This document shows positions 34,534 through 43,896 of a DNA stretch of 64,000 bases, in pieces; position 1 is the stretch's first letter; each line of letters starts with the position of its first letter. The position numbers and the translations under genes are program-made. The notes beneath the pieces are model-generated. The model did not search any database, had not been told where the DNA came from, and was given only the letters and a program-made list of their open reading frames with translations. This DNA comes from Parolsenella massiliensis (lineage in GTDB: Bacteria; Actinomycetota; Coriobacteriia; Coriobacteriales; Atopobiaceae), in contig NZ_LT671675.1 of assembly GCF_900143685.1 (NCBI RefSeq), forward strand, positions 781,111-845,110, read 5' to 3'.

Positions 34534-35016
34534 ATGCAGCCAGGTGAAGAGGTCAACGCCCTGTGCGACGAGCTCGAGGAGATTCTCAACGAGGGCAAGA
34601 AGCCCCTCATGGGCGGCTCGGGCAGCAACCCCAAGATCGTTGACGCCGACGCCATCTATGACATTCTCGACGAGATCCGCCGCGTCTTCCCCGAGGAGTT
34701 CAACGCCGCTCGTCGCGTCATGAAGGAGGAGGACGAGATTCTCGCCCGCGCCCACCAGACGGCAGACTCCATCGTGGCAGACGCCCAGCAGCAGGCCATG
34801 ATCCTCGCCGGCGACCAGGAGGTCGTCCGCCTCGCCAACCAGCAGGCCGAGGAGATTCGCGATCAGGCCTCCCAGTACGAACGTGACCTGCGCTATCACA
34901 TCAACGACTACGCCGAGGGCGTGCTCACCGGCATCGAGGACAACCTCAAGAGCGTTATCGGCCAGCTCGAGCGCAGCCGCCAGGCGCTCGACGACGGCTC
35001 CTCGTCTCGCAGGTAG
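34534..35016 (+). CDS. Coiled-coil protein (DivIVA / ATP-synthase-b-like), unknown function
   Basis: 160 aa, acidic and almost wholly helical. From ~55 to 150 it reads as a coiled coil rich in Glu, Gln, Ala and Arg (ARAHQTADSIVADAQQQA, DQEVVRLANQQAEEIRDQ). This resembles DivIVA C-terminal or F-type ATPase b-subunit helices, but there is no membrane helix or DivIVA N-terminus. AAGGAG sits 7 nt before the ATG. It is 4 bp upstream of yceD, in the run that leads to rpmF and plsX. I cannot name a function. Confidence 0.8.
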   Translation: MQPGEEVNALCDELEEILNEGKKPLMGGSGSNPKIVDADAIYDILDEIRRVFPEEFNAARRVMKEEDEILARAHQTADSIVADAQQQAMILAGDQEVVRLANQQAEEIRDQASQYERDLRYHINDYAEGVLTGIEDNLKSVIGQLERSRQALDDGSSSRR

Positions 35017-35020
35017 CCCC

Positions 35021-35596
35021 ATGGATCCCATCATCATCTCGGTAGACGAGCGCCTCGAGGGCGCCGGTTCGGTTCTTCCGGTCGCCGGCCACATCGACGA
35101 GGACTCCTACTCCCTCGGAGACCACGACTTCCGTCTGCCGTCGGGCATCGACTACGACCTGGTACTCACGAACGCCGGCGAGGGGATCCTTGCCTCGGGC
35201 ATCGTTCGCGCCCACGTGCTTGGCACGTGCGACCGCTGCCTGGAGGACGCCGAGTTCGACATCGCCTCAGAGGTAGACGAGTACTTCCTGTTCGAGGCCC
35301 CGGCCGAGCAGGACCTCTCCGATGACGAGGACGAGGTGGACTTCTCGCTCGTGAGCGAGGACCACACCATCGACCTGGCCGAGCCCATCATGGCCGCCAT
35401 CGTCATGGAGACGCCGTTCGTCGTGCTGTGCCGCGAGGACTGCAAGGGCCTGTGCCCGCACTGCGGAGCCAACCTCAACGAGGGAGACTGCGGCTGTGCC
35501 GAGAAGATGGCCTCGGTGGACGCCGCAGCCGGTCCGTTCGCGGCGCTTGCGGGCCTTCGTCTCGATGACGAGAGCGGAGACTCTGCGCAGGATTAG
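35021..35596 (+). CDS. yceD: YceD/DUF177 family protein
   Basis: 191 aa. DUF177 proteins precede rpmF in most bacteria and are linked to 23S rRNA/50S assembly. The core includes VLGTCDRCLEDAEFDI (CxxCL) and CREDCKGLCPHCGANLNEGDCGC, a Cys cluster that could bind zinc. The C-terminus is acidic. The ATG at 35021 is 4 bp after the previous stop. Confidence 0.9.
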   Translation: MDPIIISVDERLEGAGSVLPVAGHIDEDSYSLGDHDFRLPSGIDYDLVLTNAGEGILASGIVRAHVLGTCDRCLEDAEFDIASEVDEYFLFEAPAEQDLSDDEDEVDFSLVSEDHTIDLAEPIMAAIVMETPFVVLCREDCKGLCPHCGANLNEGDCGCAEKMASVDAAAGPFAALAGLRLDDESGDSAQD

Positions 35597-35646
35597 GGAT
35601 TTGCACCCCAAATCCTGTGTAATGGTGGTGATCATGCCACCAAACG

Positions 35647-35655
35647 TGCTATAAT
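35647..35655 (+). promoter_or_regulatory. Extended -10 promoter of rpmF
   Basis: TGC-TATAAT, perfect -10 with TGn extension; TGGTGA at 35626-35631 is a weak -35. About 65 bp before rpmF. Confidence 0.75.
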
Positions 35656-35719
35656 TCCCGTTTGTCTGTGAAAGACCGTCGCGCGCGTGGCGACGTGAGA
35701 TTCGTAAGAGAGGTCAACA

Positions 35720-35899
35720 ATGGCAGTACCCAAGCAGAAGAAGGGCCGCGGCGCGACCCACACCCGTCGCTCGGCCAACAGCAAGCTCGAGATGCCGGCT
35801 CGTTCCACGTGCCCGCAGTGCGGCGCTGTTAAGCTCCCACACCGTGTGTGCCCGAGCTGTGGCTACTACAAGGGCCGCGAGGTCATCGTCACCGAGTAG
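35720..35899 (+). CDS. rpmF: 50S ribosomal protein L32
   Basis: 59 aa, the usual length. Starts MAVPKQKKGRGATHTRRSAN and contains CPQCG...CPSCGYYKGR, the four-cysteine zinc form. AGAGAGG lies 8 nt before the ATG. Follows yceD as in most bacteria and has its own promoter and terminator. Confidence 0.97.
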   Translation: MAVPKQKKGRGATHTRRSANSKLEMPARSTCPQCGAVKLPHRVCPSCGYYKGREVIVTE

Positions 35900-35920
35900 C
35901 TGCCCAATCACAGAGTGGCC

Positions 35921-35953
35921 AGGAGGCCGGTCCTTCTCGGGCCGGCCTCCTTT
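35921..35953 (+). terminator. Terminator after rpmF
   Basis: Perfect 10-bp stem (35921-35930 with 35942-35951), 11-nt loop, then TTTCTG. It lies 22 bp after the rpmF stop and ~60 bp before plsX, so plsX is expressed by readthrough or its own promoter. Confidence 0.85.
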
Positions 35954-36012
35954 CTGTTACACCGCCGCCTTTCTGCGGCACGTACAAGCAGTCTCGGCAG
36001 AAGGGGAGACAC

Positions 36013-36999
36013 ATGGTGCGAGTTGTGGTTGACGCTATGGGTGGCGACGAGCCGCCCGAGGTCGTGCTCGAGGGCATCGCCAAGGCGCTTGAGGCCGATG
36101 AGGACCTCGAGGTCGTCGTCGCCGGCAACGAGGAGGTCGTCGTTCCCTTCTGCGCGAAGCACTCGCGCACCGAGGCCCTCGCGACCACCGAGGTCATCGA
36201 GATGGACGAGCACCCCACCCAGGCCGTGCGCTACAAGAAGGACTCCTCCATCGTCCGTGGCTGCCGAGCCGTGCGCGCGGGCGAGGCGGACGCGTTCTTT
36301 TCGGCGGGCTCCACGGGCGCCATCCTGGCTGCCGGCACACTGCTCGTCGGGCGCGTCAAGGGCGTCTCTCGAGCCGCCCTTGCCACGGCGATGCCCGGCA
36401 TCAACGGGCACATGACCACGTTTCTTGACATGGGCGCCAACGCCGACTGCACCACGGACATGATCGTGCAGTTCGCTCGCATGGGGCAGGCGTACTCCCA
36501 GATCGTGCTCGGCGTCGAGAACCCCACCGTGGGCCTTCTCAACAACGGCACCGAGCAGACCAAGGGCTCCGAGGCGGCCCTTGAGCGCCACGCCGCGCTG
36601 GTGGAGGCCGCAGACGTCAACTTCGTGGGCAACTGCGAGGGCCGAGACATCCTCACCGGTTCGCTCGACGTCATCGTTACCGATGGCTACACCGGAAACG
36701 TCGCCGTGAAGACCGTCGAGGGCACGGCCAAGTTCATCGTCTCCGCCCTCAGGGCCGAGGCGGCCAGGAGCAAGCGCGTGGCCGTGGGTGCGCTCATGGT
36801 GAAGCCCGCGCTCAAGGGCGTGGCCAAGCTGCTCTCCGGCGACCAGTACGGCGGTGCGGCGCTTCTCGGCCTCAAGGCGCCCGTGCTCGTGGGGCACGGC
36901 GCCACGAACCCCGAGGCCGTCATGAACGGCACGCTCACGGCCGCCCGCTGCGCCCGCGGGGACCTGTGCGGAAAGCTCGCCCTGACCCTCCAGCCGTGA
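36013..36999 (+). CDS. plsX: Phosphate acyltransferase PlsX
   Basis: 328 aa. Makes acyl-phosphate from acyl-ACP, the first step of phospholipid synthesis in Gram-positives. The N-terminus VVVDAMGGDEPPEVVLEGI is diagnostic; GSTGAILAAGTLLVGRVKGVSR and NNGTEQTKGSEAALERH follow. The ATG at 36013 comes after AAGGGGAGA. acpP, which often follows plsX, is absent here: rnc is next after ~160 bp. Confidence 0.95.
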   Translation: MVRVVVDAMGGDEPPEVVLEGIAKALEADEDLEVVVAGNEEVVVPFCAKHSRTEALATTEVIEMDEHPTQAVRYKKDSSIVRGCRAVRAGEADAFFSAGSTGAILAAGTLLVGRVKGVSRAALATAMPGINGHMTTFLDMGANADCTTDMIVQFARMGQAYSQIVLGVENPTVGLLNNGTEQTKGSEAALERHAALVEAADVNFVGNCEGRDILTGSLDVIVTDGYTGNVAVKTVEGTAKFIVSALRAEAARSKRVAVGALMVKPALKGVAKLLSGDQYGGAALLGLKAPVLVGHGATNPEAVMNGTLTAARCARGDLCGKLALTLQP

Positions 37000-37158
37000 C
37001 ACTCGGGTGACACTTGGGGACGGGGTCAAACTGTCGCCGTCGCCTGCCGTCCTCGCGCATAGCCGCCGCTACGGGTACAATCAAAAGTTGCTGTGGGCCG
37101 CCGTCCGGGCGGCCTGCGCGTATCTGGAGAACACTCACGCATAGATGGGGGAGCGCGC
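37000..37158. other. plsX-rnc intergenic region
   Basis: Holds a GGGGACGGGGTCAAACTGTC stretch of the recurrent GGGGACG type (37016-37036), a -10-like TACAAT at ~37076-37081 and a 7-bp hairpin (37096-37102 with 37108-37114). No acpP-like reading frame is present. Confidence 0.6.
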
Positions 37159-37875
37159 ATGCCCCAAAGCGCCGCCGCCGAGCGGATTGAACACATCGAG
37201 CGAATCTGCAACCACACGTTCAAGGACCGTGACCTCGTCACGGCCGCGATCACGCACCCAAGCGCCGTCGAGCACCTGCCTGTCACGGCGTCCTACGAGC
37301 GTCTCGAGTTCCTCGGAGACTCCATCCTGGGCGCCATCGTGGCCACGGACCTGTTCGAGCGCTTCAGCCAGATGGACGAGGGCGAGCTCACGCGCCTCAA
37401 GATCTCGCTCGTCTCGGGCAAGACCCTCTCCATGGTCTCCGAGCAGCTCGGCATCGGCGAGTGCATCGTCTTCGGTGAGTCCGAGAAGGGCACGGGAGCG
37501 CGAGGCATGCACTCTGCGCTCGAGAACGTCTACGAGTCCGTCGTGGGCGCGCTGTACCTGGACGGCGGCTATGACGTCACGCACGAGTTCGTCTCGCGCA
37601 CGCTTGGCCCCCACATGGTCCCTGAGCTCGCCGAGCGCCCGGTGAGCCCCAAGAGCCGCCTGCAGGAGATTACCCAGCGCGAGCTGCGCTGCGCCCCCGA
37701 GTACAAGCTCGAGGGCGAGCAGGGCCCCGCGCACAGCCCCACCTTCACGTCGGTCGTGCTCGTTGAGGGCAGGCGCGTCGGCCGTGGCAAGGGCTCCTCC
37801 AAGAAGGAGGCCGAGAGCATGGCTGCGGCCGATGCCATCGAGCGCCTTGCCGAGGAGGGCGTCAATTGTTCCTGA
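37159..37875 (+). CDS. rnc: Ribonuclease III
   Basis: 238 aa. Cleaves double-stranded RNA in rRNA and mRNA processing. The catalytic domain carries the signature ERLEFLGDSILG (~48-59) and a second acidic helix ENVYESVVGALYLDGG with the metal Glu and Asp. A double-stranded-RNA-binding domain fills ~165-235 (PKSRLQEITQ...GKGSSKKEAESMAA). Start chosen at ATG 37159 behind GGGGGAG. The end overlaps the TTG start of smc by 10 bp. Confidence 0.96.
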   Translation: MPQSAAAERIEHIERICNHTFKDRDLVTAAITHPSAVEHLPVTASYERLEFLGDSILGAIVATDLFERFSQMDEGELTRLKISLVSGKTLSMVSEQLGIGECIVFGESEKGTGARGMHSALENVYESVVGALYLDGGYDVTHEFVSRTLGPHMVPELAERPVSPKSRLQEITQRELRCAPEYKLEGEQGPAHSPTFTSVVLVEGRRVGRGKGSSKKEAESMAAADAIERLAEEGVNCS

Positions 37876-40800
37876 AGTCCCTCACGCTGAAGGGCTTCAA
37901 GTCCTTCGCCGACCGCACGCACATGGTCTTTGACCCCGGCCTCACCGTCGTCGTGGGCCCCAACGGCTCCGGCAAGTCCAACGTGAGCGACGCCATCCTG
38001 TGGGTGCTGGGCGAGCAAAGCGCCAAGATGCTGCGCGGCCAGGCCATGGAGGACGTTGTGTTCTCGGGCTCGTCTGCGCGTAAGCCCGTGGGCGTGGCCG
38101 AAGTCACGCTCGTGCTCGATAACACTGACCACACGCTGCCGGTCGACTTCACCGAGGTGGGCATCACCAGGCGCATGTATCGCTCCGGCGAGTCCGAGTA
38201 CCTCATCAACGGGGCGCCGGCACGCCTCATGGACATCCAGGACATCCTGCATGACTCGGGTCTTGGCAAGGACACCCACTCCATCATCTCCCAGGGCAAG
38301 CTCGACTCCATCCTGAGCAGCCGTCCCGAGGAGCGCCGCGCGCTCATCGAGGAGGCCGCCGGCATCTCAAAGCACCGCCGCCGCAAGGAGCGCTCGCAGC
38401 GCAAGCTCGCGGACATGGACAAGAACCTCGTGCGTGCCCGCGACGTGGCGCGCGAGCTCAACCGACAGCTGCGCCCGCTCGAGCGCCAGGTCGACCGTGC
38501 CAAGCGCTTCAACGAGCTTGACGCGCGCCTCTCCGAGCTCACCTGCCAGCTTGCCGTTGATGACGTTCGCCGGCTGCAGCAGCAGTGGGGCGACCTCCAG
38601 GGCAGGAGCAACGAGGCCGCCGCGGCCATCGAGCTCGCGCAGTTCCGCGTGGACGAGAAGACCCGCGAGCTCGAGAAGCTCCAGAGCATGCTCGAGCAGA
38701 AGGGCCTGTTCGTGGGAGACCTCGGCGAGCAGCGCCGCCGCTGCGCCGACATCCTGGGACGCCTCGAGAGCGACATGCGCCTGCTCGAGGAAAAGGGTCG
38801 CAACATGGTGGACCGCCTCTCCGAGACGCGCCTCACCCTCTCGCAGGTCGAGCGCCAGCGCACGGAGGCCACGGCCGAGCGAGAGGACGTCTTGGGGCGC
38901 CTGTGCGAGACGCGCGCGGCCGTTGACGGCCTCGCGAAGGACGTCTCCAGCCTCGAGCCGGCGGCGAAGGCCGCTACGGCGGCACGTCGCGAGGCGGGCG
39001 CCGAGCAGGCCAGGCTCACGAACGAGCAGCGCGACTGCCAGCGCGAGCTCGACCGCGCCACCCTCGACCACGCAAAGCTCTCCGACGAGATCTCGAACGC
39101 CGAGGTCGAGGACCAGATGTTCGCGAGCCGCATCGAGCAGATCGACGAGTCTCTCGAGACGGCCAAGGCCGCCCTTGCCAGCCGCACCGCCCGCCTCGAG
39201 GAGCTCGACGGAAAGCTTGCCGAGGCCGAGCAAGTGGCCGAGCAGGCCAAGGCGGCCATCTCCGAGCGCGCCTCCGAGCACGACGCCGCCAGAAGGGCCG
39301 CCAACGGCGCCCGCACCGAGCTCGACGAGGCGCACTCCGAGCTCGCCGGCGCCCATGCGACGCTCAAGGCCCTCAAGGACGTGGATGCCCAGCTTGGGCA
39401 CGGAAAGGACACGCTCGAGGGAGCGGTGCTCGCCTCCTCCGAGCTCGAGGGCCTCGTGCGCTGTCGCCTGGCAGACGTCGTGAGCGCCCCGGCAGAGCTC
39501 GACTCGCTTGTCGAGCGCCTGCTTGGAGATGTGCTCGCCGCTCCCGTCGTCGAGGGTCCCGAGGCGGTCTCTCGCCTCATGGACGCGGCCGTGGGCGTGG
39601 CTTCCGCCGCGGGCTCGCTCACGGTGCTCTCACTTTCCGAGGAGGCGCCGTCTCGCAGCTCCCAGGCAGGGGAGCGGCTCGTGGACTCCCTCGAGATCGA
39701 CGGGAAGGCTCGCGGGCTCATCGAGCGCTTGCTCGGCGACGTTTACGTCGTGGACACGCCCGACCAGGCCGTGCGCGCCCATGCCAAGAACCCTGAGCTC
39801 ACCTACGTCACCCGCAGCGGCGTCGTGGCGCTTCCTGACGGCCGCACGCAGGCCGGCATCTCTGCCGGCGCCGCCGCGGGCACGCTCGAGCGCAGGCGCC
39901 GCATGGCGGCCCTGGAGCAGCGGGTTCCCGAGCTCGAGCAGGCCGTCTCGGCACGCGAGGAGGCGCTTTCCCAGGCAAACGCCGCGCTCGACGAGGCTGC
40001 CGAGGCGCTCTCGCACGCACGCGAGGCCGCAAGCGAGGCTGCGGGCAACGTCTCTCGCCTCAGGGGCGAGCGCGACTCGGCGCGCTCCGAGATCGCCCGC
40101 CTCGAGTCCCAGGTGAGCCACGCCGCAGACGAGCGCACCCAGGTCATGGATCGCCGCGAGAAGGCGGCTGCGCGGGCCGAGCAGGCCCGTCCCAGGCTCG
40201 CTGAGCTCAAGGACACCATGGAGCAGGCTCGCGAGCGCCTTTCCGAGCTGGGGCACGCCGTGGAGGACGCGAGCTCGCGTCGCCGCGAGGCGTCACGCGC
40301 CGAGGACGAGGCCACGAAGAAGGCTGCCGACGCGCGCTTGTCGCTCGCGACGTCTCGCGAGCGCCTGCGCCACCTCGAGGAGCGAGACCGCGAGCTGGCC
40401 CGTCGCATCGACGAGCTTGCCGAGCGTGCTCGCGCGGCCGAGGAGGGCACGCGCTCCCTCGAGGTCCTGCGCCTGCGCATCGACCCGCTCCACGAGCGCT
40501 ACGAGGCGATCCACGCCTGCGCGCTCACGTGGGCCGAGCGCCTTCGCGACCGCGCGAGCCTGGCCGAGGCCGACTCCGACTCCCTCAAGAAGACGATTGG
40601 CGACGCCAAGCAGCAGGTGGCAGACGTCACCGCCGAGCTCGAGCGCGCCAAGTCCGAGCAAGGCGCCCTCAAGGTGGAGTCCGGCAAGCTCGAGGTCCGC
40701 GTGGAGCAGGCGATAGCCGCCATCACCGCAGATGGCCGCCACGTCCTGGAGGAGGCCCTCCAGATGCCCGAGCCCGAGGACCGCGAGGCCACGGAGCGCG

Positions 40801-41453
40801 ATGTGGACTCGCTGCGCCGCCAGATCGAGAACCTGGGTCCGGTGAACCAGGTCGCCATGGACGAGTACACGAAGCTCAAGGAGCGCGCGGACTACATCGC
40901 CTCCCAGCTCGCCGACCTCGAGAGCGCCCGCACGGCGCTCCAGAAGATCACGAGCGCCATCGACCGCAAGATGCGCCGCCAGTTCCTCCGGACGTTCGAG
41001 GCCGTGAACGCCAACTTCGTCGAGATCTTCGGCATGCTGTTCCCCGGTGGCAAGGCTCACCTCGAGATGACCGACCCCGACCATCCGGCCGAGACGGGCA
41101 TCGAGGTCGTGGCACAGCCGCGCGGCAAGCGCATCGCCAAGATGACGCTCATGAGCGGCGGCGAGAAGTCGCTCACGGCGCTTGCGCTGCTGTTCGCGGT
41201 CTATCGCACCCGCACGGTGCCCTTCTACGTGTTCGACGAGGTCGAGGCAGCTCTTGACGACTCGAACCTCGACAAGCTGCTCGACGCCATCGAGCAGCTC
41301 AAGGAGACGACGCAGCTTATCGTCATCTCCCACCAGCGCCGCACCATGGAGCAGGCAGACGTCCTTTACGGCGTCTCCATGCAGGCCGACGGCGTGAGCC
41401 ATGTTGTATCCCAGCGGCTTGACCGCGCGACAGGAAAGGTGGTCGATGCCTGA
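37866..41453 (+). CDS. smc: Chromosome segregation protein SMC
   Basis: 1195 aa, normal length. Head-half Walker A GPNGSGKSN (31-39), long coiled coil, hinge (~500-660, GLVRCRLADVV...ALPDGRTQAGISAGAA), second coiled coil, then signature LMSGGEKSLTALALL (~1095) and Walker B VFDEVEAALDD (~1125). Forms the condensin ring with ScpA/ScpB, which are not in this window. The TTG start inside rnc means translational coupling. ftsY begins on its last base (TGATG). Confidence 0.96.
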   Translation: MFLKSLTLKGFKSFADRTHMVFDPGLTVVVGPNGSGKSNVSDAILWVLGEQSAKMLRGQAMEDVVFSGSSARKPVGVAEVTLVLDNTDHTLPVDFTEVGITRRMYRSGESEYLINGAPARLMDIQDILHDSGLGKDTHSIISQGKLDSILSSRPEERRALIEEAAGISKHRRRKERSQRKLADMDKNLVRARDVARELNRQLRPLERQVDRAKRFNELDARLSELTCQLAVDDVRRLQQQWGDLQGRSNEAAAAIELAQFRVDEKTRELEKLQSMLEQKGLFVGDLGEQRRRCADILGRLESDMRLLEEKGRNMVDRLSETRLTLSQVERQRTEATAEREDVLGRLCETRAAVDGLAKDVSSLEPAAKAATAARREAGAEQARLTNEQRDCQRELDRATLDHAKLSDEISNAEVEDQMFASRIEQIDESLETAKAALASRTARLEELDGKLAEAEQVAEQAKAAISERASEHDAARRAANGARTELDEAHSELAGAHATLKALKDVDAQLGHGKDTLEGAVLASSELEGLVRCRLADVVSAPAELDSLVERLLGDVLAAPVVEGPEAVSRLMDAAVGVASAAGSLTVLSLSEEAPSRSSQAGERLVDSLEIDGKARGLIERLLGDVYVVDTPDQAVRAHAKNPELTYVTRSGVVALPDGRTQAGISAGAAAGTLERRRRMAALEQRVPELEQAVSAREEALSQANAALDEAAEALSHAREAASEAAGNVSRLRGERDSARSEIARLESQVSHAADERTQVMDRREKAAARAEQARPRLAELKDTMEQARERLSELGHAVEDASSRRREASRAEDEATKKAADARLSLATSRERLRHLEERDRELARRIDELAERARAAEEGTRSLEVLRLRIDPLHERYEAIHACALTWAERLRDRASLAEADSDSLKKTIGDAKQQVADVTAELERAKSEQGALKVESGKLEVRVEQAIAAITADGRHVLEEALQMPEPEDREATERDVDSLRRQIENLGPVNQVAMDEYTKLKERADYIASQLADLESARTALQKITSAIDRKMRRQFLRTFEAVNANFVEIFGMLFPGGKAHLEMTDPDHPAETGIEVVAQPRGKRIAKMTLMSGGEKSLTALALLFAVYRTRTVPFYVFDEVEAALDDSNLDKLLDAIEQLKETTQLIVISHQRRTMEQADVLYGVSMQADGVSHVVSQRLDRATGKVVDA

Positions 41454-42352
41454 TGGGGCTTGCTGACCGCTTGAGGAAGGGCCTCGAGAAGTCGAGGGAG
41501 GCCCTCAACCAGATCTTCTACATGGGCGGCGAGGTCGACGAGCAGTTCTGGGAGGACCTCGAGGATACCCTCGTCATGGGCGACATCGGCCCCGAGGTGG
41601 CCATGAAGGTCGTGGATGACCTCCGCGAGCTCTCGGCCAAGCAGGCCCTACGCACGGCCGACCAGATGCGCGAGGCCCTCGCCAAACGCCTCGCCGAGGT
41701 GTTCCCCACCGCCGAGCAAGACCCCTTCGACGACACGCCGAGCTGTGTGGTGTTCGTGGGCATCAACGGCGCCGGCAAGACCACGACCGTGGGCAAGCTC
41801 GCCGGTGCCGCCAAGCAACGCGGCACCTCGGTGCTCATCGGCGGCGCCGACACGTTCCGCGCCGCGGCCATCGAGCAGCTCAAGGTCTGGGGCGAGCGCT
41901 CCGGCGTGGAGGTCGTCACGCGCGAGCGCGGGGCAGACCCGGCAAGCGTGTGCTACGACGTCATCGAGAGCGCCGAGAAACAGGGCTCTGAGCTCGTACT
42001 TCTCGACACGGCAGGACGCCTGCACACGAGTCCCGAGCTCATGCGCGAGCTTGCGAAGGTCGTCTCGGTCACGCGCAAGCGCGCGAGCATGCCCGTGACC
42101 GTCGTGCTCGTCGTGGACGCAACGACCGGCCAGAACGGCCTCAACCAGGCCAAGGAGTTCAACGACGCGCTCGACCTCGACGGCCTTATCGTCACGAAGC
42201 TCGACGGCACGTCTAAGGGTGGCATCGCCGTCTCCATCGCAAACCGCCTGGGGCTGCCGATCTATCGCATCGGTGTCGGCGAGTCCATGGAGGACCTCCA
42301 GCGCTTCGACGCGCTCGAGTTCTGCCGCGCCCTCGTGGGCGAGAGCCTCTAG
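41453..42352 (+). CDS. ftsY: Signal recognition particle receptor FtsY
   Basis: 299 aa, NG domain only, without the long acidic A domain of E. coli. The GTPase motifs are G1 GINGAGKTTTVGKL (~103-116), DTFRAAAIEQL, LLDTAGRLHT, and TKLDGTSKGG. The N-terminal GLADRLRKGLEKSREAL helix can touch the membrane. Receives Ffh-ribosome complexes. Followed after 45 bp by ffh. Confidence 0.96.
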   Translation: MGLADRLRKGLEKSREALNQIFYMGGEVDEQFWEDLEDTLVMGDIGPEVAMKVVDDLRELSAKQALRTADQMREALAKRLAEVFPTAEQDPFDDTPSCVVFVGINGAGKTTTVGKLAGAAKQRGTSVLIGGADTFRAAAIEQLKVWGERSGVEVVTRERGADPASVCYDVIESAEKQGSELVLLDTAGRLHTSPELMRELAKVVSVTRKRASMPVTVVLVVDATTGQNGLNQAKEFNDALDLDGLIVTKLDGTSKGGIAVSIANRLGLPIYRIGVGESMEDLQRFDALEFCRALVGESL

Positions 42353-42397
42353 CGCACCCGCCGTACCCGTTTCAAGAACACTTTCGAGGAGACCCGC

Positions 42398-43792
42398 ATG
42401 TTCGATTCCCTCTCCGATCGACTCACAGACACCTTCGACAAGCTTCGCGGCAAGGGCAAGCTCACGGAGGACGACATCAACGTCGCCATGCGAGAGATTC
42501 GCATGGCCCTGCTCGAGGCCGACGTCAACTTCCGCGTCGTCAAGGACTTCGTGGCCCGCTGCAAAGAGCGCTGCCTCACGGCCGACATCCTGAGCTCGCT
42601 CACGCCCGCCCAGAACGTCGTGAAGGTCGTGCTCGACGAGCTCACCGAGCTCCTCGGCAGCTCCGAGAGCAAGCTCACGCTCATGCAGAACCGCATGCCC
42701 AACGTCATCATGCTCGTGGGCCTGCAGGGTTCCGGCAAGACGACGGCCGCGGCCAAGCTCGCCTACATGCTCAAGAAGCAGGGCCGCTCGCCCGAGCTCG
42801 CCGCCTGCGACACGCACCGTCCTGCCGCCGCAGACCAGCTCGAGACGCTCGGCGGCGAGATCGGCGTGCCGGTCTACCGTGGGGACGGCAAGGATGCCGT
42901 CGCCATCGCGAGCGAGGCCGTGAGAGACGCCATCGACCACCTTCGCGACGTGGTCATCGTCGACACGGCCGGACGCCTGCAGATCGACGAGCTCATGATG
43001 CAGGAGGCCGTCGACATCAAGCGCGCCGTGAAGCCCGACCAGGTGCTCATGGTGGTCGACGCCATGACGGGCCAGGACATCGTCAACGTCGTCACCGAGT
43101 TTGCCGAGCGCACGGACTTCGACGGCGTCATCATGTCCAAGCTCGACGGTGACGCCCGTGGCGGCGGCGCCCTGTCCGTGCGTGCCGTCACCGGCAAGCC
43201 CATCAAGTTCGTCTCCATGGGCGAGAAGCCCGACTCCCTCGAGGTGTTCCACCCCGACCGCATGGCCAAGCGCATCCTGGGCATGGGCGACGTCGTGGGC
43301 ATCATCGAGACGGCCCAGGCCAACGCCGACGCCGCGGCCGCCGAGGATGCCGAGCGCATGCTGCGCGAGGGCTTCACGATGGACGACATGCTTGCCCAGA
43401 TGAGGCAGATCCGCAAGATGGGCGGCGTGGGCAAGATCTTGGGCATGCTTCCCGGCGGCGACAAGGCGCTGCGCCAGATGGGCGGCGACAACACCGAGGA
43501 GCAGATGCGCTCAATCGAGGCCATCATCTACTCCATGACCAAGGAGGAGCGCGCCCGTCCCAAGACCATCAACGGCATGCGTCGCGCCCGCATCGCCCGC
43601 GGCTCTGGCCACTCCGTCCAAGAGGTCAACCAGCTCATGAAGCAGTGGGGCGAGATGAACAAGATGATGGGCAAGTTCCGCGGCATGATGGGTCCCGGCG
43701 CCAACCGCAAGCAGCAGAAGCGCCAGCTGCAGCAGATGATGAAGAACATGGGCATGGGTGGCGGCATGCCAGGCGGCAAGATGCCGTTCTAG
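42398..43792 (+). CDS. ffh: Signal recognition particle protein Ffh
   Basis: 464 aa. N domain (~1-90), G domain with GLQGSGKTTAAAKL (~107-120), DTHRPAAADQL, VDTAGRLQ and SKLDGDARGGG, and a Met-rich M domain (~325-464) ending in Met/Gly-rich residues. Binds signal peptides with 4.5S RNA (not seen here). The rnc-smc-ftsY-ffh run ends with a strong terminator. Confidence 0.97.
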   Translation: MFDSLSDRLTDTFDKLRGKGKLTEDDINVAMREIRMALLEADVNFRVVKDFVARCKERCLTADILSSLTPAQNVVKVVLDELTELLGSSESKLTLMQNRMPNVIMLVGLQGSGKTTAAAKLAYMLKKQGRSPELAACDTHRPAAADQLETLGGEIGVPVYRGDGKDAVAIASEAVRDAIDHLRDVVIVDTAGRLQIDELMMQEAVDIKRAVKPDQVLMVVDAMTGQDIVNVVTEFAERTDFDGVIMSKLDGDARGGGALSVRAVTGKPIKFVSMGEKPDSLEVFHPDRMAKRILGMGDVVGIIETAQANADAAAAEDAERMLREGFTMDDMLAQMRQIRKMGGVGKILGMLPGGDKALRQMGGDNTEEQMRSIEAIIYSMTKEERARPKTINGMRRARIARGSGHSVQEVNQLMKQWGEMNKMMGKFRGMMGPGANRKQQKRQLQQMMKNMGMGGGMPGGKMPF

Positions 43793-43838
43793 CGTGCCAT
43801 CGGGGGCGGGTTCTCCTGTCACGTTGTGCCATGAAAAC

Positions 43839-43880
43839 AGAGGGCCGCTCCCGTGCGCATGCGGGAGCGGCCCTCTTTTG
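43839..43880. terminator. Terminator between ffh (+) and Cof-type HAD (-)
   Basis: Perfect 15-bp stem (43839-43853 with 43862-43876), 8-nt loop, then TTTTG on the plus side; the minus side continues GTTTTCAT. Serves the two convergent genes. Confidence 0.93.
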
Positions 43881-43896
43881 TGCCTTTGACCTGCGG

